Origin: Myxococcus hansupus | Lineage (GTDB): Bacteria > Myxococcota > Myxococcia > Myxococcales > Myxococcaceae | Reading direction: 5' to 3' | NCBI RefSeq assembly: GCF_000280925.3 | Contig: NZ_CP012109.1 | Span: forward strand, 7,026,501-7,090,500 | DNA length: 64,000 nt | Part shown: piece by piece, positions 19,276-27,035 of the stretch | How positions within the stretch are numbered: position 1 is the stretch's first letter | Layout: every line of letters starts with the position of its first letter | The notes under the pieces: model-generated | What the model was told of the DNA's origin: nothing | Database searches by the model: none | What the model saw: only the letters and a program-made list of their open reading frames with translations | Program-made: the position numbers and the translations under genes

Positions 19276-19851
19276 CTAGTCCGGAGGCGTGCCCGCGTCG
19301 GGGGGAGGAACGCCCCCGTCGAGCAGTTGGCCCGGTTCGGGACCGAAGCTCGCGTCCTGGGTGACGACGGAGAAGGCGCCCTCCAGGTTGCGGCCCGCGC
19401 CGTAGCCGTCTCCCCGGACGAAGGACATGGAGAAGTTCCCGCGCGTGGGCTCGCCCGGGTTGCCTCCGGACTCCAACTGCAAGTCACCCTTCTGCACCGG
19501 CGCGAGGACGCGCGCGGGCTCACCCGCTCCCAGGTGCACCACGGTGGCCCGGGCCTGCCCCGAGGGCGTGGTGCCCGCGAGGTCCACCTTCGAGCCAGGG
19601 CGCAAATCCAGGCCCTCGGTGGACACGGTGAGGCGGACGACCAGGTCCACGTCCAAGTCATTGTTCCGGTAGTAGCTGACCTGGAACGCCTCCGTGTTGC
19701 GCAGCGCCTCCACGCGGGACACGTCCAACGGGAAGAGCTCGGACACACTTCCGGCCAGCGTGTTGTCCGCGAGGCCGCAGGCGGCCAGCCCCGCACCGGA
19801 AACGCAGGCCGCCAGTCCCACGGCGGCGAGCGTCCGGAACGCGCGGTTCAT
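19276..19851 (-). CDS. Lipoprotein, paralogue of the 45259 gene
   Basis: The 191-residue protein has a lipoprotein signal (SGAGLAAC, Cys about 25) and a beta-rich mature domain with the landmarks LAGSVSELFPLDVSRVEA near the N-terminus and NFSMSFVRG late, ending in a Pro/Asp-rich tail. The same landmarks (LEGSVTSLLDLNYDRAEA, EFHVTFVNG) occur in the lipoprotein at 45259 inside the Glt/Nfs-like operon, so the two are probably distant paralogues. It overlaps the upstream gene by 4 bp (ATGA), implying coexpression. Function unknown. Confidence 0.75.
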   Translation of the reverse strand: MNRAFRTLAAVGLAACVSGAGLAACGLADNTLAGSVSELFPLDVSRVEALRNTEAFQVSYYRNNDLDVDLVVRLTVSTEGLDLRPGSKVDLAGTTPSGQARATVVHLGAGEPARVLAPVQKGDLQLESGGNPGEPTRGNFSMSFVRGDGYGAGRNLEGAFSVVTQDASFGPEPGQLLDGGVPPPDAGTPPD

Positions 19852-21194
19852 CGCTCCACCGCGAGCTTCAACACGCCCTTGTCCGGCGCCACCACCGGAG
19901 CCCGGTACAGGACGATGCGCTTGCCATTGGACAGGTACGCGAGCTTCGGAGACCAGCCGCCGCCCGTGTCCACCACCGTCTCGCGCCAGTTGCCCGCGAT
20001 GCGCGTGGAGATGACCAGTGCGTCGTCAACGGTGTTGCAGTTCGTATCATTGCGGCCGGACTCCAGCGCGCAGATGTAGAAGGCGATGGACGGCTCGTGG
20101 TGGACAGGGTCGAAGGCCAGCGACGGATACCAGCCGCCCGTGCCGTTGCTGAAGACAGGGTCCGGCATGGACCAATCCCGCTCGGACGTGCAGGACGTCA
20201 CGGAGGCGTCAGCGCATTCCGTGTAGGTCAGCGTGTTCGAGTTCCGGTTCAGCACGGCGATGCCGAATCCCTCGACCGGGTCATACGCGAGCGAGGCCCC
20301 GAGTTGCGTATTCGGAACGGCCTGCACGCGCATCACCGGCGACCACGTGAGCCCGTCCGCATTGCGCCGCTGGAAGTGCACGTCCGTGCCGGTGTCGTGC
20401 GCTGCCTCTGGCGCCTTGTCGTGAACCAGGGCCGGCTGAGAACCCGCCATCACCATGGCGATGTGCCCACCATAACCGAGCTTGGTATCGCCGGAGGACA
20501 CCGCCACCCGGCGCTGCCAATTCGTGGGACCACCGCTGGCAATCTCCAGGTCACTGGACTGGAAGTCTTGTCGCGCGAATTGCCCGTTCTGCCCATCCCG
20601 GTACGCGACGATGGCCTCACTCCCGTTGAACACGATGGCGGGATTGAGCCCGACAAGGAACCCCACGTCCGTGACGGGGTTGACGGGCTGTGCCTCATTG
20701 GAGCGCCGCACGACGATGCGCTCCGTCCATGCGCCAGAGGCGCTGCGATAGGCCACCGCCAGGTCGCTCTGGAACCAGAACGAGGAAGGCTCCTCCCGGT
20801 CACCGCCCAGGTACGTCACCACGGGCTGGCCGTCCGGCCCGAAAGCCACGGACACGCCATACACACGCTGCACGGTCTGGATGCGCTCGGCCGCGCCGAG
20901 CTGCCCGCCGTTGAACTCGCGGTACATCAAGTCCATGTTCTCCACGTCCTCCGTCCGCGTGCCGTTGCGGACGAAGTACGCCATGCCGATGCGGTCCTGC
21001 GGCCCCACGGCCATGGCGATGGAGGAGATGGGGTCGAACTGGCCTTCGCTCGGGTCCACCACGAACTTGGCGAAGGGCGAGTCGTCGGGCGAGCCGCCGT
21101 CTGGATTGCCACCCGCATCAGGGGGCGTCGGGTTGCTGTCCTTGCCACATCCCAGCGCGAGCACCAGGCCCAGAGCCCAGGCATGCCGTTTCAT
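19848..21194 (-). CDS. Lipoprotein, possible beta-propeller, unknown function
   Basis: The 448-residue protein has a lipoprotein signal (LGLVLALGC, Cys about 16), a Pro/Asp/Gly linker, then about 400 residues of strand-rich repeats (SIAMAVGPQDRIGMAYF, VSVAFGPDGQPVVTYLG, SLAYDPVEGFGIAVLN, SLAFDPVHHEPSIAFY) resembling propeller blades of exo-alpha-sialidase-like architecture. GAGGAG ahead of ATG 21194 fixes the start. It is cotranscribed with the downstream lipoprotein. No catalytic motif was identified. Confidence 0.8.
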   Translation of the reverse strand: MKRHAWALGLVLALGCGKDSNPTPPDAGGNPDGGSPDDSPFAKFVVDPSEGQFDPISSIAMAVGPQDRIGMAYFVRNGTRTEDVENMDLMYREFNGGQLGAAERIQTVQRVYGVSVAFGPDGQPVVTYLGGDREEPSSFWFQSDLAVAYRSASGAWTERIVVRRSNEAQPVNPVTDVGFLVGLNPAIVFNGSEAIVAYRDGQNGQFARQDFQSSDLEIASGGPTNWQRRVAVSSGDTKLGYGGHIAMVMAGSQPALVHDKAPEAAHDTGTDVHFQRRNADGLTWSPVMRVQAVPNTQLGASLAYDPVEGFGIAVLNRNSNTLTYTECADASVTSCTSERDWSMPDPVFSNGTGGWYPSLAFDPVHHEPSIAFYICALESGRNDTNCNTVDDALVISTRIAGNWRETVVDTGGGWSPKLAYLSNGKRIVLYRAPVVAPDKGVLKLAVER

Positions 21195-21328
21195 GTGCCA
21201 CTCCTCGTGTGTTGTCGGCCCTGCACGTCGTGGCGGCATCCTACGCCAGCGACGCGTGGCGGGGAGCAGCCGAGCATGTTTCATGATGCCAGCGCGAAGC
21301 GGCTTCGTGCGCTAGGCTCGCGCGCCGT

Positions 21329-21985
21329 ATGACACGTGCGCGTTCCAATCGGGGGCGCCTGTCCCGGCGCTCCCTCATCCAGCGGTTGACCTTCCTGGGC
21401 GGAGGCGTGGTGTTGCTCGGCCCCGCCTGCAAGCGTTCCTCGGAATCAAAAGACACGGCACCCGCCGGCGACTCCGGTCCCCTGGCCGCGAAGCAGGATG
21501 GCCAGGCGCCTCGCACCTTCTCCTCCTTCGAATTCGCGGTGGTGGCCGCCGCCACCGAGCGCATCCTCCCGCGTGACGAAGACCCGGGCGCGCTCGACGC
21601 GGACGTTCCCGTCTACATCGACCGCATTCTCCAGACACCCGAGCTGGAGCCCGTGCGCGAGGACTTCCTCAGCGGCGTGGCGGCACTCGAGCGCCGCGCC
21701 CAACGCATGCACCAGAAAGGCTTCGCCGCCCTGACGGCCGAGCAGCAGGACGAACTGCTGACGCTCTTCAAGGACAGCCCGCCCCGCAGCGGCGAAGCGC
21801 ACTTCTTCGAGCTGCTCACGGTGATGTCGCTGGAGGGCTTCCTCGGAGACCCTTCCTATGGTGGCAACAAGGGCAAGGTGGGCTGGCGGCTGATGGGCTT
21901 CGACACCGTCGGCACCGTCGCCTCCGCGCCTCCCGAAGGATACGACGGGCCCAAGTGCCTGCGAGAATGCGGAGTGCACCGGTGA
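21329..21985 (+). CDS. Tat-exported gluconate 2-dehydrogenase subunit 3-like protein
   Basis: The 218-residue protein has a twin-arginine signal (SRRSLIQRLTFLGGG) that may also be a lipoprotein signal (LLGPAC). The mature part matches the small subunit of membrane gluconate dehydrogenases (FSSFEFAVVAAATERILP, VPVYIDRIL, EAHFFELLTVMSLEGFLGDPSYGGN, GWRLMGFDT). Its stop overlaps the start of the GMC oxidoreductase gene (GTGA), so the two form one complex. The large subunit has no signal and may be exported folded with this subunit. Near-leaderless start: TAGGCT 10 nt before ATG. Confidence 0.85.
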   Translation: MTRARSNRGRLSRRSLIQRLTFLGGGVVLLGPACKRSSESKDTAPAGDSGPLAAKQDGQAPRTFSSFEFAVVAAATERILPRDEDPGALDADVPVYIDRILQTPELEPVREDFLSGVAALERRAQRMHQKGFAALTAEQQDELLTLFKDSPPRSGEAHFFELLTVMSLEGFLGDPSYGGNKGKVGWRLMGFDTVGTVASAPPEGYDGPKCLRECGVHR

Positions 21986-23634
21986 GCCAGCCCGAGGTGG
22001 ACGTCTGCATCATTGGCAGCGGTGCGGGCGGCGCGCCCATGGCGCTGGAGCTGGGCCGCGCGGGCTTCAAGGTGGTCGTGCTGGAGAAGGGCCCGCACTA
22101 CCAACCCAAGGACTTCATCCACGACGAAATCCTGAACAGCCGCCGGAACTTCTTCATGCCGGTGCCGTGGGAGGAGCCACACCTGGTGCGCCAGGGCGCG
22201 ACGGGCCGTTACGAAAAGACGAGCGCGGCGTGGACGGCCAACTGCGTGGGCGGCGGCACCGTCCACATGAGCGGCTTCTTCTACCGGCTCAAGCCCGTGG
22301 ACTTCCGGCTGCGCTCCACGCTGGGCGCGGTGCCCGGCAGCACCGTGGCGGACTGGCCCATCTCCTACGAGGAGCTGGCGCCCTACTACGACAAGGCCGA
22401 GGCGGAGCTCGGTGTCTCCGGCGAGTCCGTCCCCCACCCCTTCGCCGAACCTCGCAGCCGTCCCTACCCGCTGCCACCATTGGACGTTCACCCGGTGGCG
22501 AAGGAAATCGACAAGGCGTGCGGCGCCATGGGCTGGCATTCCTTGCCCACCGCGCGCGGCATCCTCAGCAAACCCTACCGGGGCCGGGCGCCGTGCTCGT
22601 ACTGCGCGCTGTGTGGGAGTTACGGCTGTGAGACGGGCGCGAAGAGCGGCACCAACGCCAGCCTCATCCCCGCCGCGCTGGCCACGGGCAACGTGGACCT
22701 GCGCCCCGGCTGCATGGCGCGCACGGTGGAGGTGGACAAGCAGGGCCGCGCGAGGAGCGTCGTCTACCTGGACGCGGACGGCGTGACGCGCGAGCAGCCC
22801 GCGAAGGTCATCATCGTCTCCTGCACCGCGGTGGAGAGCGCGCGCCTGCTGCTCAACTCCACCTCCAGCCGCTTTCCTCGCGGGTTGGCCAACGGCAACG
22901 GGTTGGTGGGGCGCAACCTCACCTTCAGCTCGTTCGGTGAATCCCACGCCACCTTCCGGCTGTCGAAGCAGTCCGCCGCGCGGCCGTGGCTCAAGGACCC
23001 TTCGCCCTTCGTCAACCGCAGCCTCCAGGACTTCTACCTGTTGCCGGACGCCCGGTACGGCTTCCGCAAGGGAGGCACGCTGGGCTTCATGTGGGCCCAT
23101 CCCAATCCCATCCATGCGGCGGTGGGGCTCGCGGGCAAGGGCCCGAAGGCGCTCTTCGGCAAGGCGCTGAAGGACCAGATGCGCGCGTACCGCGACTCAC
23201 GCATCCTCCAGTTCGAGGTGTACGCCGAGTTCCTCCCCACCGCGGGCACCTACGTCAGCGTGGAGGACGGCGTGAAGGACCGGTACGGCATTCCCGTGGC
23301 GGCCATCACCGTGGACCGGCACCCCATGGACCTGGCGGCCACCCGCTTCCTGGTGGAGCGCGGTGAGGAAGTCCTCCTGCGCCTGGACCCGGATGACGTC
23401 CAGCGCGGCACCACCACCGGAGAGACGTCCATCCTCCAGCACGGCACCTGCCGCTTCGGCGACGACGCGTCGGCATCCGTATTGGACAAGAACTGCCGGG
23501 CACACGAAGTGCCCAACCTCTACGTGGTGGACGGCAGCTTCATGCCCACCGGTGGCAGCGTGCCGTCCACGCTCACCATCAGCGCCAACAGCTTCCGCGT
23601 GGCGGACCACCTGGTGCGCAAGCTCAAGGGCTGA
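21982..23634 (+). CDS. GMC family FAD-dependent oxidoreductase
   Basis: The 550-residue protein starts with the FAD-binding motif CIIGSGAGGAPMALELGRAGF and carries CVGGGTVHMSGFF, a Cys motif (CSYCALCGSYGCETGAKS) typical of the gluconate/sorbitol-type GMC branch, and the C-terminal GMC block (HGTCRFG, NLYVVDGSFMPT, NPxLT-like STLTISANSFRVADHL). It oxidises an alcohol or sugar alcohol; the substrate is not predictable. GTG 21982 overlaps the stop of the Tat subunit gene. No cytochrome c subunit is encoded next to it, so the electron acceptor is unclear. Confidence 0.9.
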   Translation: MSQPEVDVCIIGSGAGGAPMALELGRAGFKVVVLEKGPHYQPKDFIHDEILNSRRNFFMPVPWEEPHLVRQGATGRYEKTSAAWTANCVGGGTVHMSGFFYRLKPVDFRLRSTLGAVPGSTVADWPISYEELAPYYDKAEAELGVSGESVPHPFAEPRSRPYPLPPLDVHPVAKEIDKACGAMGWHSLPTARGILSKPYRGRAPCSYCALCGSYGCETGAKSGTNASLIPAALATGNVDLRPGCMARTVEVDKQGRARSVVYLDADGVTREQPAKVIIVSCTAVESARLLLNSTSSRFPRGLANGNGLVGRNLTFSSFGESHATFRLSKQSAARPWLKDPSPFVNRSLQDFYLLPDARYGFRKGGTLGFMWAHPNPIHAAVGLAGKGPKALFGKALKDQMRAYRDSRILQFEVYAEFLPTAGTYVSVEDGVKDRYGIPVAAITVDRHPMDLAATRFLVERGEEVLLRLDPDDVQRGTTTGETSILQHGTCRFGDDASASVLDKNCRAHEVPNLYVVDGSFMPTGGSVPSTLTISANSFRVADHLVRKLKG

Positions 23635-23636
23635 CG

Positions 23637-24143
23637 CTAGCGATTGCGCAGCGGCACGACGTCCACCTTGACGATGTAACGCGCCTGCAAGTCGGACTCG
23701 ACTTCGATGAGGTGGTCCCCCACGCCGGTGAGTTCCGCCTCCTGCGTGAAGGCGCCTTGCCGCTCCATCAAGTCGAGCACGGCGCGGCCTTCCGTCGCGC
23801 GGCGGATGCGTGCTCGGCAGCCCTCCTCATGAAACTGCACCACCGTCTCCCGGCCCGCGGCCGTGGCGTCTTCCAGGAAGAGACTCACCCGGACGGTCGA
23901 CGCCTCCTTGAGCTGGACGATGAATTGCTGCCGACCTGGAAAGCGGCCCTCTGAATAACTTTCCGAGCCGAGGATACAGCCTGCCACCCGGTTGCAGACA
24001 GGCCAGGCCGCACCACACGTATCCCTGACACGTGCGCCGATGAAGTCCTCGCGCGTGCCGTCGCAGCCACCCATGAGCAACGCAAACAACAACACCGCGG
24101 CTGCCTGGGCGTTGCGACCAAACACTGTTACAACCGGCGTCAT
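23637..24143 (-). CDS. Small lipoprotein, Cys-rich
   Basis: The 168-residue protein has a lipoprotein signal (LLFALLMGGC) and a mature domain with four further cysteines (RDTCGAAWPVCNRVAGC, EEGC), probably disulfide-bonded, and a beta-sandwich-like C-terminus. ATG 24143 is preceded by GAGGG. Its start is only 31 bp from that of the divergent gene at 24175. Function unknown. Confidence 0.7.
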   Translation of the reverse strand: MTPVVTVFGRNAQAAAVLLFALLMGGCDGTREDFIGARVRDTCGAAWPVCNRVAGCILGSESYSEGRFPGRQQFIVQLKEASTVRVSLFLEDATAAGRETVVQFHEEGCRARIRRATEGRAVLDLMERQGAFTQEAELTGVGDHLIEVESDLQARYIVKVDVVPLRNR

Positions 24144-24174
24144 CTTCAGACCCTCATGCGAGGAGTGGATGTCC

Positions 24175-24606
24175 ATGCGACCGCGTACCCGTTGGCTCCC
24201 CATCATCATCTTCGCCCTGGCTGGCTGTGGGAACGAGACGGAGCTTCCCCAAGCGCCCACACTCTTCATCGACCGCGAAGCCCTGACCTTCAACCGCGAG
24301 TTCAACCACGGCACCTACGTGGGCCAGACGACCTACAACTCGCTGTCCATCCAGAACCGGGGCCTGGACCCGCTGGACATCACCGCCATCACCCTGGCGG
24401 GGCCGCGCGTCTTCACCCTCCAGCTCCCCGAGGGCTTCACCCCGGGCACGCCGCTGCGCCTGGAGACGTATGACCGCGCCTTCCTGACGGTGGCCTTCCT
24501 GCCCACCGATGACACCGAATACGACGGCACCATCACCATCGTCTCGAATGCCGCCAACGCCGGGGAGAAGGTCGTCACCCTCAACGGCCTGGGCGTCGCG
24601 CCCTGA
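24175..24606 (+). CDS. Lipoprotein with Ig-like/ASPM-SPD-2-Hydin-type domain
   Basis: The 143-residue protein has a lipoprotein signal (IIIFALAGC) and one beta-sandwich domain with the pattern YNSLSIQNRGLDPLDITAI, FLTVAFLPTDD and GTITIVSNAAN, as in choice-of-anchor/Hydin-like Ig folds used for surface adhesion or scaffolding. ATG 24175 is 9 nt after AGGAG; ATG 24169 is too close. A terminator hairpin follows. Confidence 0.78.
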   Translation: MRPRTRWLPIIIFALAGCGNETELPQAPTLFIDREALTFNREFNHGTYVGQTTYNSLSIQNRGLDPLDITAITLAGPRVFTLQLPEGFTPGTPLRLETYDRAFLTVAFLPTDDTEYDGTITIVSNAANAGEKVVTLNGLGVAP

Positions 24607-24619
24607 GTCCCCCGCGGTC

Positions 24620-24643
24620 CGGCGGGAGCCCTCGCTCCCGCCG
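24620..24643. terminator. Terminator hairpin between convergent genes
   Basis: A perfect 10-bp stem (CGGCGGGAGC/GCTCCCGCCG) with loop CCTC lies between the stops of the Ig-like lipoprotein gene and the converging PPC-like lipoprotein gene. Confidence 0.65.
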
Positions 24644-24654
24644 AGCCACCCGCC

Positions 24655-27024
24655 TCACGGCTGGTAGGTGAAGTTGCAGCCCCCCGCGTAGTTCTGGATG
24701 ACGCCGCCATCCTCGGCGGGCGTCGTCCCACCGTCCGTAACGACAGGGCACGACACCGTCGTTCCGCCATCCACCGGGTAGCTCTGCGGATAGTCGCCGT
24801 GGCCGGTGCGCAGCGTGTAGTTGACCCGCTCGTAGTCCAGCCGCTCCGACGCCGTCACATCCACGCGCAGGGTGCCGCCGCGGATGAAGCGCCGCTCCAG
24901 GCAGCCGCAGGCATAGGGCGCCAGCGTCACCACGGTGGAGTTGGGACGGTCCTCCAAACGGTAGAGCGGCTGCAGGCTGCTCGTGCCCGCGTTGGACGGC
25001 GTGTGCCAGGCGCGCAGCGCGTCCGAGCGGTAGCCCAGCGTCAGCGGCCCCCGGTTGCCACCGCGAACCGGAGTGCAGCTTCCGCCATCCAACCGGTCTC
25101 CGTCGCAGAAGGTCAGGTCCAGCGCCAGCCCGTGCGGGGTGCCACCGTCGGAGAGCTTCGCCACCTCCCACTGGAGCAGCCACGTCCGGTCCTCCGGCGG
25201 CGGCACCGAGGGCAAATCAAACACGTACGAGTCCACGTCCGAGGGCACCGCGTCGTAGTCCACCGGACCGCGCACGCCGAGCCCGTTGACCCGGTCCGTG
25301 CCGCTGCGCAGACGGCCGTGGCCGTGGGACAACTGCCCCGTCACGGAGAACTCCGCCGTGTCGGGCGGCGCGGGGAAGGCCGTGGTGGAGGCCATCGTCC
25401 GTGACACCGGAGCCTCCACGCCGTTGACGTAGCGGGACAGCTCGTCCGCGTCCTCGGCCTCCCAGCTCACCTCCAGGCGGTAATCCCTGTCGTCCGTCCA
25501 CGAACCGTTGTCCTGGACCAGGAACAAGTACCTCAGCACGCCGCTGTGGGCGGGGACGGGGATGACGCCGCGGAAGTTGCTCAGCGCGGTGAAGCGAGGG
25601 TTGGCCACCACCTCCTCACGCGAGGAATGCACACACATGGGCGCGGGCAGGTCCGTGCGCCGGCAGAAGCGATCCACCAGCCCTCGCGCGTCGGGGTTCT
25701 CGCTGAAGTCCCGGGGGCAGACGGCGGCGTTGGTGGCGCAGTTCTCCCGCCACTCGTCGAGACCGGCGCCCGTGGACACCAGCGTGAACACGTGAACGAC
25801 CCGCGAGGGCGTCGCGGGCAGCGGCGGGAAGCGGCCCCCCGTCTCCAGGGGCACCAGCCGGTAGCGCAGCAACGTGGGGACGTTGAAGGCCGGCAAGCGG
25901 ATGTCATACCAGTCCCGGTCGGGGACGTAGCCCAGGCGGCCGGTGATGGCCAGGGACGAGCCGGGCCCACCGGGCGTGGCTGACTCCAGGCTGCGCACCG
26001 TGGCCTCCTGCGCGCGGTCATTTCCCGGCGCGACGCGGTCCTGGGCGTCCTCCTCCTCCAGCACGCGGACGTCGACCTCGTAGGCGTGCGTGAGGTCGCC
26101 CTGCGCCGTGTCCCGGTCGTTGATGCCGCGGTAGCCCTTCACCACCAGCGTCCAGCGCCCCGCGTGCTCCGCCTTGATTTTGCGAGCGGTGGCCAGCTCA
26201 CCGCCGCGCACCTGCGGCAGCACCACGCCTTCGTCTTCCTTCTCCGTGAAGCCGGGGCGCCACAGCTCGTAGGACAGGCGCCAGTTGGGCACCGACTCCA
26301 GGTTGGGCGCGATGACGTGCACGTAGGCCACCTTCCCCGCCGCCAGGTCGAAGGAATAGTGGTCCACGTCATTGTCCGTGGCCAGGTAGCCGGTGGTCGC
26401 GCCCATCAGCATCTCCCCCGACTGCGTCAGCACCAGCGGCGTGGCCGTCTCCGGCGTGTCGTTGGGCTCCTGCTCGTCCGGGTTCTGGTCGATGCGCACC
26501 GACAGCCGGTACTTGTTGCGCGCGTCGAAGTTGGGCCGCGACGCCACATCCGGCGCGTCCTGCACCAGCACCAGCAGCGTCTGGCCGCCCATGCCGTCGC
26601 GCAGCGGCAGCACGATGTCCACCGGCCGCGGGGCGCCCTGCCCGTGCTTGTCCTCCTTCTTCGCCAGCGCGCCCTCCTGCCCGTTGGGCAGCGTCCCCAG
26701 CACGGTGATGGACAGGTTCACCGCGGTGCTGGACGCCAGGTACGCGCCGTTGACGTTCAGCAGCGTGCGCGCGTTGGTGCCCGGCGGCAGGACGATGCGG
26801 TACCAGTCCTGGTCTCCACCTCGCGGCTCCGTCTCCAGCGCCAGGAGCCGCTCGAGCGGCTCCCCCGGCTTGAGCTCGCACTCGGGCTGGGACAGCGCCT
26901 CCTCGCGCGAGTTGCACAGGTCCTCCACCACGGTGGTGCCCGCGTCCGGTGTGTCGTCGCCTCCCGACTTGCAGGCGGCGAGGACGACCAGCGTGAGCGG
27001 CAACAGACGGACGAAGGTGGGCAT
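24655..27024 (-). CDS. mtsF: Large surface lipoprotein with PPC-like domains (MtsF-like cohesion protein)
   Basis: The 789-residue protein starts at ATG 27024 with a lipoprotein signal (LTLVVLAAC). Several segments match bacterial pre-peptidase C-terminal (PPC) domains: GGDQDWYRIVLPPG (about 75), EQEPNDTPETATPL with DVDHYSFDLAAG (about 185-230) and PDRDWYDIRLP (about 365). The C-terminal ~150 residues hold cysteines (CGCLERRF, CNFTYQP). It is last in a minus-strand series of surface genes. From memory, Myxococcus has cell-cell cohesion genes mtsA-F with an MYXO-CTERM protein at position C; this order puts the gene at F. The symbol is therefore tentative. The domain reading is firmer than the role in cohesion. 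Confidence 0.7.
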   Translation of the reverse strand: MPTFVRLLPLTLVVLAACKSGGDDTPDAGTTVVEDLCNSREEALSQPECELKPGEPLERLLALETEPRGGDQDWYRIVLPPGTNARTLLNVNGAYLASSTAVNLSITVLGTLPNGQEGALAKKEDKHGQGAPRPVDIVLPLRDGMGGQTLLVLVQDAPDVASRPNFDARNKYRLSVRIDQNPDEQEPNDTPETATPLVLTQSGEMLMGATTGYLATDNDVDHYSFDLAAGKVAYVHVIAPNLESVPNWRLSYELWRPGFTEKEDEGVVLPQVRGGELATARKIKAEHAGRWTLVVKGYRGINDRDTAQGDLTHAYEVDVRVLEEEDAQDRVAPGNDRAQEATVRSLESATPGGPGSSLAITGRLGYVPDRDWYDIRLPAFNVPTLLRYRLVPLETGGRFPPLPATPSRVVHVFTLVSTGAGLDEWRENCATNAAVCPRDFSENPDARGLVDRFCRRTDLPAPMCVHSSREEVVANPRFTALSNFRGVIPVPAHSGVLRYLFLVQDNGSWTDDRDYRLEVSWEAEDADELSRYVNGVEAPVSRTMASTTAFPAPPDTAEFSVTGQLSHGHGRLRSGTDRVNGLGVRGPVDYDAVPSDVDSYVFDLPSVPPPEDRTWLLQWEVAKLSDGGTPHGLALDLTFCDGDRLDGGSCTPVRGGNRGPLTLGYRSDALRAWHTPSNAGTSSLQPLYRLEDRPNSTVVTLAPYACGCLERRFIRGGTLRVDVTASERLDYERVNYTLRTGHGDYPQSYPVDGGTTVSCPVVTDGGTTPAEDGGVIQNYAGGCNFTYQP

Positions 27025-27035
27025 GGCGTCGATTC

